Assembly (NCBI GenBank): GCA_902796095.1
Contig: CADBNP010000041.1
Coordinates: 1-5,468, forward strand
DNA length: 5,468 nucleotides
Origin: an uncultured Aeromonadales bacterium
GTDB lineage: Bacteria; Pseudomonadota; Gammaproteobacteria; Enterobacterales; Succinivibrionaceae
Direction of reading: 5' to 3'
Shown here: positions 1 through 5,468 of the stretch, one piece after another
Layout of the letters: each line of letters starts with the position of its first letter
How positions within the stretch are numbered: the stretch's first letter is position 1
The notes under the pieces: model-generated
Told to the model about the DNA's origin: nothing
Database searches by the model: none
The model's input: the letters and a program-made list of their open reading frames with translations, nothing else
Made by a program: the position numbers and the translations under genes

Positions 1-271
1 AGGCAGGCAGATGAAGGATGTATGGACCGGAGCTCTGACTCCTCCGAAGGAAAAAATGTACGGAAAACATCCTACACAGAAGCCGCTGTATATTCTCAGC
101 CGTCTTATTGAAGCTTCCACAAAAGAGGGTGATGTTATTCTCGATCCGTTCTGCGGCAGTTCTTCGACCGGTGTGGCGGCGAAGGATCTCGGCAGAAAGT
201 ATATCGGCATAGACAGCGTGGAGGACTACCTTAAACTTTCCGTGAGGCGTCTGGAACACAGATGGGATTAA
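1..271 (+). CDS. Site-specific DNA methyltransferase, beta class (N6-adenine/N4-cytosine), C-terminal part only
   Basis: The 5' end is cut by the window edge; the frame starts at base 2 and closes with TAA at 269-271, leaving about 89 codons. The ATG at base 11 is internal, since family members carry a conserved (N/G)RQMKDVW-type segment here. Visible motifs are HPTQKP (bases 68-85, motif X of exocyclic amino methyltransferases) followed by a motif I block, DPFCGSSSTG (143-172), then GRKYIGID, the acidic end of the S-adenosylmethionine pocket. Motif X/I lying at the C-terminal end, after where the catalytic DPPY/NPPY block must be, is the beta-class order (PF01555, as in HinfI- and YhdJ-type enzymes). 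The protein would transfer a methyl group from SAM to a base in a short DNA site. The target cannot be read from this part. Motif I is slightly unusual: the usual GSGTTG reads GSSSTG. No restriction endonuclease gene is recognisable downstream, so it may be an orphan or have a partner to the left. Confidence 0.9.
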   Translation, partial: GRQMKDVWTGALTPPKEKMYGKHPTQKPLYILSRLIEASTKEGDVILDPFCGSSSTGVAAKDLGRKYIGIDSVEDYLKLSVRRLEHRWD

Positions 272-301
272 TCTCGTGTTCCGGCCTGATGCTTTGTCAG
301 T

Positions 302-347
302 TTTCTGCTTTTGTCTCTGAACTGTCCGGAACGTTCAGGAGCAGAAA
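302..347. repeat. Imperfect inverted repeat / hairpin after the methyltransferase gene
   Basis: The outer arms TTTCTGCT (302-309) and AGCAGAAA (340-347) are perfectly complementary over 8 bp. The inner arms CTGAAC (317-322) and GTTCAG (333-338) add 6 bp around a 10-base loop. The two stems are separated by an asymmetric internal loop (7 bases left, 1 base right). No T run follows on either strand, so it does not look like a standard intrinsic terminator, although it could still protect or end the methyltransferase mRNA. The right arm contains CAGGAG (336-341), a possible ribosome site for the tiny ORF at 352. Confidence 0.4.
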
Positions 348-756
348 CACCATGGCGGATCCGGAACATTTGCCGGCTCCGGTCTGAACACGCCTTTCAG
401 CTCCTCTATGTTTCATTTGTCGGGGATACGGAATATTCTTTCTGATTTTGCATTTTCTGACTGCAGAGCAGCCATTTTCTTATCGCAGTGCTGATTGTAT
501 AAGACCTGATTCTGTTTGCGGCGCAGACAGCCGGTATTGAACCGTCACTGTATGCAACTGCAGCCGGATTTCCTGCACCTGAATCAATATCCTGGCAATT
601 GCCGTTGTCTTCCTTCAGCCGGGTCCCGGTATTCTGCAGATGAAGCCTGAAATCAAAACTCCGCATCCCGTCGGAGTTCATGAACCTTCTGAATCTTGTA
701 CTGCGGGATTTCATCGGGGATTTTTATCTGATATCTGTTCCCGGCCGTTTTATATA

Positions 757-770
757 ACCTTCCCGAAGGT
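757..770. repeat. Short perfect palindrome
   Basis: ACCTTC and GAAGGT are perfect inverted arms around a 2-base centre (CC). On the leftward strand it is directly followed by an AT-rich TTATATAAAA tract. It could be an operator-like site or a chance palindrome. There is no T run, so a terminator is unlikely. No function can be assigned from sequence alone. Confidence 0.25.
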
Positions 771-976
771 CCCGTTCTGAAAAACTGTTGTCGCTCAGCA
801 TATAAACAGACATTGTGAAGATTTTGGGACAGATATGTCAGGTTATCAGATGTGCGGTGCTCAATAACAGTCTGTTTAATCTGCAGGTTAAGGTATCCTG
901 CCATGTATTCAATACTGTCGGATCCCTGATTTGTGTAGTAAGATGCATATTATTTACATTGCAGACAACTGTGCCA

Positions 977-998
977 AAATGTGAAATATGTCACGATT
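977..998. promoter_or_regulatory. CRP (cAMP receptor protein) type binding site
   Basis: The core is TGTGA (980-984), six bases, then TCACG (991-995), preceded by AAA and followed by ATT. It matches the CRP consensus TGTGA-N6-TCACA in nine of ten core positions, and the flanking A/T bases also fit. The centre lies at 987.5, 61.5 bases upstream of the start point predicted from the TATATT element at 1038-1043, which is the classical class I CRP position. It does not fit FNR (TTGAT-N4-ATCAA). The inference is cAMP-CRP activation of the DUF484-xerC-yigB-uvrD operon. A leftward role is possible but no gene lies that way. Confidence 0.55.
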
Positions 999-1014
999 TG
1001 TAAGAGCAACACTC

Positions 1015-1049
1015 TTCTTTAACTGATCCTTTTTCTGTATATTGAACTA
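1015..1049 (+). promoter_or_regulatory. Predicted sigma70 promoter for the DUF484-xerC-yigB-uvrD operon
   Basis: The -10 element TATATT (1038-1043) matches TATAAT in five of six positions. At 17 bases spacing the -35 position (1015-1020, TTCTTT) is poor, matching only the first two bases of TTGACA. Weak -35 elements are typical of activator-dependent promoters, in line with the CRP-type site just upstream. Transcription would start near A1049, giving a leader of about 48 bases. This is a prediction from motif and spacing only. Confidence 0.4.
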
Positions 1050-1080
1050 AATTTGCCTTCAGGATCAGAAATCGAATACC

Positions 1081-1086
1081 AGGTGG
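1081..1086 (+). promoter_or_regulatory. Ribosome binding site that decides the DUF484 start
   Basis: AGGTGG lies 10 bases before the ATG at 1097 and 16 bases before a second in-frame ATG at 1103. The spacing favours the first ATG. Confidence 0.55.
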
Positions 1087-1096
1087 ACAGTCAGAC

Positions 1097-1825
1097 ATGT
1101 TTATGGAAGAACCCCAGACGTCAAAAACTCAGAGGAAACTTAATCTCAAGCCGGTGCACGAGGATGATATAGCCCGGTACCTGGTCGAAAATCCGGCCTT
1201 CTTTATCCGTCATCCAGAGGTCCTTGACTCTGTAGAAATTCCTCATCCGATGAAGGGATCCATTTCTCTGGTGGAGGCCCAGCAGAAGCGTCTTAAGGAG
1301 CAGATCCGTCTGCTTACCACCAGAATGCACGACGTGAACAACATTGCCTGTCACAATGCCAATATCTTCCGTACCTTTTTCGGACTATACAATGATTTGT
1401 ACCAGTGCGGCTCGGTCAGAGAGCTGACAGAACTCCTCAACGACACCTGCAGGGCATATCTTTTCATTCCGTGCACACATCTATGGATCAATGAGGAGAG
1501 AGTGGCAGACTGTCAGAATCCGAGGGATGCGGAATATCTTATGGATATCGGAGATTTCTCCGCAGTGTGCAACGACATCATGAGGCGGGAAAAGGTAAGT
1601 CTCGGCAAACTCACGGAGCATGAAAGAAAAATTATCTTTTCTGATGATGATCTGGTGTTTTCAAGAGCTCTTGTCCGCATGGGAGAGTACGGGGATCTGG
1701 GGATCCTTGCCTTCGGACATGCCGATGCCAACCACTACCACGAAAATCTCGATACCTTTTTTATTGAACAGCTGGCAGATTACATAGCTCTTCTTCTGCC
1801 CCGTTTTATCCGTTTCAGACGTTAG
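1097..1825 (+). CDS. yigA: DUF484 family protein (YigA-like, GAF-related)
   Basis: The 242-residue product is normal for the family (E. coli YigA is about 235). Diagnostic blocks are IARYLVENPAFF (25-36), RHPE (38-41), IPHP (48-51) and ISLVEAQQKRLKEQ (56-69). The last is the start of a helical, probably coiled-coil stretch to about residue 95. A C-terminal alpha/beta region follows with GILAFG (202-207) and the end helix EQLADYIALLLPR (224-236); family structures show a GAF-like fold here. There is no signal peptide or membrane segment, so it is cytoplasmic. Its biochemical role is unknown. Its gene sits directly before xerC in many gammaproteobacteria, as here: the TAG stop is 7 bases ahead of the xerC start. 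It is the first gene of the operon, behind a CRP-type promoter. GAF folds often bind small ligands, but no ligand can be inferred from this sequence. Confidence 0.9.
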   Translation: MFMEEPQTSKTQRKLNLKPVHEDDIARYLVENPAFFIRHPEVLDSVEIPHPMKGSISLVEAQQKRLKEQIRLLTTRMHDVNNIACHNANIFRTFFGLYNDLYQCGSVRELTELLNDTCRAYLFIPCTHLWINEERVADCQNPRDAEYLMDIGDFSAVCNDIMRREKVSLGKLTEHERKIIFSDDDLVFSRALVRMGEYGDLGILAFGHADANHYHENLDTFFIEQLADYIALLLPRFIRFRR

Positions 1826-1830
1826 GAAGG
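1824..1830 (+). promoter_or_regulatory. Ribosome binding site of xerC, overlapping the DUF484 stop
   Basis: AGGAAGG shares two bases with the TAG stop of the upstream gene (1823-1825) and lies just before the ATG at 1833; its AGGA part is 5 bases from the start. The overlap suggests that ribosomes ending on DUF484 help initiation of xerC. Confidence 0.6.
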
Positions 1831-1832
1831 CA

Positions 1833-2798
1833 ATGATCACTTTATCCGAGGCTTCTGAAAAATTCTTCACATATCTCAGCAGTGAACGTCACCTCAGTGA
1901 CAGGACGGTGGATACCTACCGGACCGGTCTCAGAGTATTCGGCACCTTTCTTTCAGACAGTCTGAACATCACCGAGATCGAGAAAATATCAACCGCCCAT
2001 ATCCGGATGTTTATTGTGGAAATGAACAGACAGGGAAAGAAGCCCTCCAGTGTTGATACCTGGCTGTCGTCTGTCAGGAGCCTCTACCGCTTTCTGACCT
2101 TCAAGCAGATTGTTGCAGATGATCCGTCTCTTGCTGTTTCAGGACTTAAGATCCCGCACCGGCTTCCCTCATTTTTCAGGGACGATCAGATGTCGTTTCT
2201 TCTTGATCAGACCACTACGGAGGGAACGGTTAAAAATGAACAGGAGGATCTTTTTCTGTCAAAGCGGGATCATGCCATGCTGGAGCTTCTGTACTCATCG
2301 GGACTTCGTGTAAGTGAACTGGTGGGGCTTGATCTGAACAGGGTCTTTCTTGATGATCTGACGGTGAAGGTGCTGGGCAAGGGGCGAAAGGAGCGAATTG
2401 TACCCATGGGTGAAGTAGCGGTTGCCGCCATTGAGGAGTATCTGAAGCTTCGTGAACTGTATGCGGCTTCCGGTGAGAACGCTCTTTTCATCAATGTTCA
2501 GGGCAGACGGACCACGGCCCGGAATGTGGCCATGAGACTCAGGGTATATGCGGAAACCCACGGGTTCAGCGGACGCATTCATCCTCACAAGATGCGCCAC
2601 AGCTTTGCCACGGTGATGGTCAGCAATTCAAAGGATGTTAGGGCGGTGCAGGATATGCTCGGTCACGAAAAACTCTCCACAACCCAGATATATACCCATT
2701 CCGATATCACCTCTCTCTGCCGGGTGTACCGTACCGCCCATCCCCGGGATGCAATGAACAAGGGAAACAGTCCGGTGCCTGAGCAGGAGCAGCCCTGA
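1833..2798 (+). CDS. xerC: Tyrosine recombinase XerC
   Basis: This 321-residue protein is a site-specific recombinase that acts with XerD at the dif site, under FtsK control, to resolve chromosome dimers. The N-terminal core-binding domain (about 5-110) is SAM-like. The catalytic domain (about 140-305) has the complete active site: Arg159 (SGLRVSELVGL), Lys183 (GKGRKER), His252 and Arg255 (HPHKMRH), His278 (LGH) and the nucleophile Tyr287 (STTQIYTH). Spacing between these residues equals that in E. coli XerC. It ends in the XerC-typical YRTAHPR block. XerC rather than XerD is called from this tail and from the DUF484/yigB/uvrD context. Two differences from E. coli (298 residues) are an extra stretch of about ten residues between the domains (about 127-140) and a slightly longer C-terminal tail (after about 305). 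That tail also encodes the ribosome site of yigB. No dif-like site is seen in the window. Confidence 0.95.
   Translation: MITLSEASEKFFTYLSSERHLSDRTVDTYRTGLRVFGTFLSDSLNITEIEKISTAHIRMFIVEMNRQGKKPSSVDTWLSSVRSLYRFLTFKQIVADDPSLAVSGLKIPHRLPSFFRDDQMSFLLDQTTTEGTVKNEQEDLFLSKRDHAMLELLYSSGLRVSELVGLDLNRVFLDDLTVKVLGKGRKERIVPMGEVAVAAIEEYLKLRELYAASGENALFINVQGRRTTARNVAMRLRVYAETHGFSGRIHPHKMRHSFATVMVSNSKDVRAVQDMLGHEKLSTTQIYTHSDITSLCRVYRTAHPRDAMNKGNSPVPEQEQP
2785..2789 (+). promoter_or_regulatory. Ribosome binding site of yigB inside the end of xerC
   Basis: AGGAG lies 8 bases before the ATG at 2798, within the codons for the EQEQ tail of XerC. With the TGATG stop/start overlap it fixes the yigB start and implies coupled translation. 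Confidence 0.65.
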
Positions 2799-3505
2799 TG
2801 AGGATTGGCGGCGCAGGGAACGAGGTTCTGGCACTTACCTTTGATCTTGATGACACTCTTTATGACAACCGTCCGGTAATCGAATCTGCCGACAGATGGT
2901 ATTCATCGATGCTGGAGTTCCATCCGTGGCTTCGGAAGATCAGGGCATCCGAAATGATCCCGCTGCTTAAGGATGAAATCCGGCGGGAGGATCCTCTGCT
3001 GGAAAGTGACGTTACACTGTTCAGAACAGAGGTTCTGAGACGGCTTTTTGTCAGCTGCGGCACCGATCCTGCGGCTGCCGTCACCGAGGCCGCTCTGCTG
3101 GTTCGCCGTTTTATTCAGGTCAGATCCTCGTTTATGGTTCCGAAAAGCAGCTTCAGAATTCTGCATCTGCTTGGAAGAAAATACCCGATGATAGCCCTTA
3201 CCAACGGCAATGTGGATGCGGAGCGCATCGGTCTTGCGTCATGCTTTTCCTGCTGCATCAGAGCGGACAGACGTCTTCCGGCAAAGCCGGATCCGGCTCT
3301 TTTTCTTGAAGCCTCACGTCTTCTCGGCGTTCCTCCCGGAAATATTCTTCATGTGGGGGATGATCCCGTAACCGATATCTACGGAGCCTGCCGGGCGGGA
3401 TTCATGACCTGCATGATAAGGACGGAGGCTTTTCATGATAAAATTAAACCATTGCCGGATTTGGAAATATCCGGACCGGAGGAGCTTGAATCGATTCTTT
3501 TATGA
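2798..3505 (+). CDS. yigB: HAD-family phosphatase YigB (5-amino-6-(5-phospho-D-ribitylamino)uracil phosphatase)
   Basis: The 235-residue length is close to E. coli YigB (238). All HAD motifs are present: motif I DLDDT (nucleophile Asp16, acid/base Asp18), motif II Thr135 in ALTNGN, motif III Lys163 in KPDPALF, and motif IV GDD (187-189) with Asp193. The opening ALTFDLDDTLYDNRPVI-type block and the HVGDD block are nearly identical to E. coli YigB, which makes the ortholog call firm. Residues about 25-115 form the helical C1-type cap, where divergence is greatest. The family uses Mg2+ to hydrolyse phosphomonoesters in the cytoplasm. E. coli YigB dephosphorylates a riboflavin precursor, with overlapping activity from YbjI, so the in vivo substrate here is inferred by homology. 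The start overlaps the xerC stop by one base (TGATG) and the TGA stop overlaps the uvrD start by four. It has no own promoter visible. Confidence 0.92.
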   Translation: MRIGGAGNEVLALTFDLDDTLYDNRPVIESADRWYSSMLEFHPWLRKIRASEMIPLLKDEIRREDPLLESDVTLFRTEVLRRLFVSCGTDPAAAVTEAALLVRRFIQVRSSFMVPKSSFRILHLLGRKYPMIALTNGNVDAERIGLASCFSCCIRADRRLPAKPDPALFLEASRLLGVPPGNILHVGDDPVTDIYGACRAGFMTCMIRTEAFHDKIKPLPDLEISGPEELESILL

Positions 3506-5468
3506 GTGATGGATCTAGTAACATGACAGAGGGACTCAATCCCCAGCAGCTGGAGGCTGTTACCGCCGAACGCACAAATATGCTGATTTATGCCGGTGCG
3601 GGATCCGGAAAAACCAGAGTTCTTGTGTCCCGCATTGTTTATCTTCTGACTGTTGAAAGGATCCCGCCCTGCAGTATCATGGCGGCCACCTTTACCAACA
3701 AGGCAGCCAATGAAATGAAAACCCGCATAGCGGCCGCCGTAGGAAAGGACATTGACGTCAGAGAGCTGCAGATCGGAACCTTTCACAGCATCTGCATGGG
3801 CATTCTCAGACGCTACAATCGTGATGCCGGACTGCCTCCCGTTTTCTCCGTTATTGATGATACCGATCAGCTGGCTCTGATCAGGCAGATTGTCAAGAGG
3901 GAGTCCACAGAGGCTGTTGACAAGGAGTTCCCGAAGGATACCAGAAATTTTATCAACCGGTGCAAGGAAAAGGGTCTGAGAGCCGCCAACTGCTTCGGAG
4001 ATGAAATCGAGAAATACAGAAGCGATGTGAAGCGGCAGCACATGGCCCGGATCTATCGCCTGTATGAGGAGTACTGTTTCAACGCCGGAGTGGTGGATTT
4101 CGGGGAAATGATCCTCAGGGTCTGTGAACTGCTGGAGAACAATGTATTTGTCCGCAGCCGCTTTCACAGTCAGATCAGTGAAATCCTGGTGGATGAGTTT
4201 CAGGATTCAAATGATATTCAGTTGCGTCTTCTGGCCTGTATGAAATCAGATGACTGTCATCTTACCGTGGTGGGTGATGACGATCAGTCCATCTATTCCT
4301 GGCGCGGAGCAAATCCCCGCAATCTGATTGAATTTGCCATGAGAATGCCTATGGTAAAGGTGGTGAAACTTGAGCAGAACTACCGCTCCACCACTCATAT
4401 CCTCAATGTTGCCAACAGTCTTATTGCAGGCTGCCAGGAAAATACCAAAAATCTCTGGACTGAGCGCACGGGAGGAGACAGGGTGGGTGTCTATCAGGCT
4501 CTCACTCCGAGGGAAGAGGCAGAATTCGTTGTCAACAGGATCCTGTCGCTTCATTCCCGGGAAAAGATCCCCTACAGAAAATTTGCGATCCTGTACCGGA
4601 ACAATTCTCTTTCCCTGAGTTTTGAAAACGCTCTCAGAACTGCCGATATTCCATACCGTGTAGTGGCGGGTCACCGTTTCTATGATCGCAGGGAAATCAG
4701 GGATGCCATGGCCTATATCCGTCTGGTGGCGAATCCGAAGGATGATGCCTCGTTTGCCAGAGTGGTAAATATTCCCCAGAGAGGCATCGGTGAGAAATCG
4801 ATATCCTTTCTTGTGTCATATGCGGGTGACGGCGGCATCAGCCTTTTTGAAGCCGCCGAGACTGCCGTCAGGGAAAGACTGCTGAAGGGAAAAGCTCTTT
4901 CCGGTCTTAAAAACTTTGTGGATACCGTAAACAGTCTCATTGAAAAGGTTGACGGAAAGGATCTTGTATTTTCCGTAAATCTTATACTGAAGGATTCCGG
5001 ACTTCTTGACTATTACATGCAGGAGGAACTGAAGGAGAAGGATGTGGGCAAAAGCCGCACCGGCAATCTGGAGGAACTGGTAAACTCGTGTCAGAATTAT
5101 TCCTTTCTGGATGAAATTGACTGTACCGGCATTGAGGCGCTGTCGGCATATACCCAGGATCTTACTCTGCAGACTGATCTGGATGAGATAGATGATGGGC
5201 AGGGAAAGACCTCCTCTGATGACAGAGTCAACCTCCTTACTATCCATTCAGCCAAGGGACTGGAATTTGACACGGTGTTTCTGGTGGCCTTTGAGGATGG
5301 AATAATTCCTTCCAGCAGGGCCCTTTCATCTGATCGCGAGGTACAGGGAAGCGACGGCTGGAATGAAGAGCTCCGGCTTGCCTATGTGGCGGTAACCAGG
5401 GCCGAAACCAGGTGCTACATTTCATTTGCACGAAACCGCAGTCTGTACGGCAAAAACTTTTCAAGCGA
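3502..5468 (+). CDS. uvrD: DNA helicase II UvrD (3' end cut by window)
   Basis: An uninterrupted frame of 655 codons runs to the window edge; about 70 residues are missing compared with E. coli UvrD (720). It is a superfamily 1A 3'-5' helicase of methyl-directed mismatch repair and nucleotide excision repair. Motifs in order: Q motif Gln16, Walker A GAGSGKT (32-38), Ia TFTNKAANEM (63-72), GTFH (92-95), Walker B/II DEFQD (231-235), III VGDDDQSIYSWRGA (257-270), IV LEQNYRST (290-297), V TIHSAKGLEF (580-589), VI LRLAYVAVTRA (624-634). UvrD rather than Rep follows from NLEELV and ILKDSGL (494-526), the pre-motif V region and the gene order. All catalytic residues are intact. The start at 3502 is chosen for the ATGA overlap with yigB, although no close Shine-Dalgarno is present; GGAGGAG at 3478-3484 is 17 bases away. 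ATG 3523 is the alternative and would remove seven residues. No LexA box is seen upstream, unlike E. coli uvrD. Confidence 0.94.
   Translation, partial: MSDGSSNMTEGLNPQQLEAVTAERTNMLIYAGAGSGKTRVLVSRIVYLLTVERIPPCSIMAATFTNKAANEMKTRIAAAVGKDIDVRELQIGTFHSICMGILRRYNRDAGLPPVFSVIDDTDQLALIRQIVKRESTEAVDKEFPKDTRNFINRCKEKGLRAANCFGDEIEKYRSDVKRQHMARIYRLYEEYCFNAGVVDFGEMILRVCELLENNVFVRSRFHSQISEILVDEFQDSNDIQLRLLACMKSDDCHLTVVGDDDQSIYSWRGANPRNLIEFAMRMPMVKVVKLEQNYRSTTHILNVANSLIAGCQENTKNLWTERTGGDRVGVYQALTPREEAEFVVNRILSLHSREKIPYRKFAILYRNNSLSLSFENALRTADIPYRVVAGHRFYDRREIRDAMAYIRLVANPKDDASFARVVNIPQRGIGEKSISFLVSYAGDGGISLFEAAETAVRERLLKGKALSGLKNFVDTVNSLIEKVDGKDLVFSVNLILKDSGLLDYYMQEELKEKDVGKSRTGNLEELVNSCQNYSFLDEIDCTGIEALSAYTQDLTLQTDLDEIDDGQGKTSSDDRVNLLTIHSAKGLEFDTVFLVAFEDGIIPSSRALSSDREVQGSDGWNEELRLAYVAVTRAETRCYISFARNRSLYGKNFSS

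Larger units (their letters stand above)
272..1096. other. 825-base stretch without a convincing gene
   Basis: No reading frame here gives a protein I recognise. The longest open frames are leftward (714-406 and 904-653). They overlap each other, start without a Shine-Dalgarno sequence, use rarer codons (ATA, TTA, CGA) than the downstream genes, and have low-complexity or unfamiliar products. The stretch could be decayed coding DNA, a long regulatory leader, or contain an RNA gene. It holds an imperfect hairpin (302-347), an 11-codon ORF with a good ribosome site (352-387), two short GC-rich palindromes (CCGGGTCCCGG at 619-629 and one at 757-770), four CTGCAG sites, and a CRP-type site plus promoter at the right end. 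In E. coli the gene before the DUF484 gene is dapF; it is not here. No canonical terminator (GC-rich stem plus T run) is visible after the methyltransferase. Confidence 0.7.

Noticed and set aside
406..714. Leftward 102-codon open frame
   Set aside because: Overlaps the previous one in another frame, low-complexity product, no ribosome site, no motif.
461..886. Four CTGCAG sites in the gene-free stretch as a repeat array
   Set aside because: Spacing is irregular and flanks differ; CTGCAG also recurs in the genes (1447, 3669, 3766, 5167), so this is general palindrome abundance.
653..904. Leftward 83-codon open frame
   Set aside because: No Shine-Dalgarno before its ATG, the frame is closed by TAA shortly upstream, rare codons, and no recognisable family. 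A degraded gene is possible but unsupported.
905..976. Leftward promoter also served by the CRP-type site
   Set aside because: A TGTAAA element sits near class II spacing, but -35/-10 matches are poor and no leftward gene is supported.
1002..1020. AAGAG/CTCTT hairpin followed by CTTT as a terminator
   Set aside because: Five AT-rich base pairs and a short broken T run are too weak, and it lies inside the predicted promoter.
1035..1050. CTGTATAT as a LexA (SOS) box
   Set aside because: Only the left half-site is present; the right half reads CTAA instead of ACAG.
3433..4167. Leftward 244-codon open frame opposite uvrD
   Set aside because: It is the antisense shadow of the uvrD helicase motifs; uvrD itself is unmistakable.

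Overview
The window reads as a chromosomal segment of a gammaproteobacterium. Its right four fifths carry DUF484 (yigA-like), xerC, yigB and uvrD, all rightward, in the same order as in Escherichia coli and relatives, where dapF normally comes first. Base composition looks close to 50% GC by eye. The proteins are clearly diverged from the E. coli ones: XerC has an extra inter-domain segment, and UvrD has many substitutions outside its motifs. This suggests a lineage outside the Enterobacteriaceae; Aeromonadales/Succinivibrionaceae is a guess I cannot test here.

Layout. Bases 1-271 are the 3' end of a beta-class DNA methyltransferase gene (N6-adenine or N4-cytosine type) whose start lies outside the window. 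Bases 272-1096 hold no convincing gene. They contain an imperfect hairpin, a tiny ORF, a short perfect palindrome and, at the right end, a strong CRP-type site followed by a plausible -10 element at class I spacing. Bases 1097-5468 are a tightly packed operon: DUF484 ends 7 bases before xerC, xerC and yigB share one base (TGATG), and yigB and uvrD share four (ATGA). uvrD runs off the right edge without a stop.

How the genes work together. XerC (with XerD, not seen here) resolves chromosome dimers at dif. UvrD is the helicase of mismatch and nucleotide excision repair. YigB is a HAD phosphatase assigned in E. coli to riboflavin synthesis. The DUF484 protein is a GAF-like protein of unknown role. 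The overlaps imply co-transcription and translational coupling. The likely promoter is the CRP-associated one before DUF484; I see no LexA box or separate promoter at uvrD.

I found no new multi-gene system. The items most worth a second look are the CRP-type site before a DNA-maintenance operon, the roughly twofold excess of GATC (and stronger excess of GGATCC) in the coding part, and the 825-base gene-free stretch where dapF would be expected.
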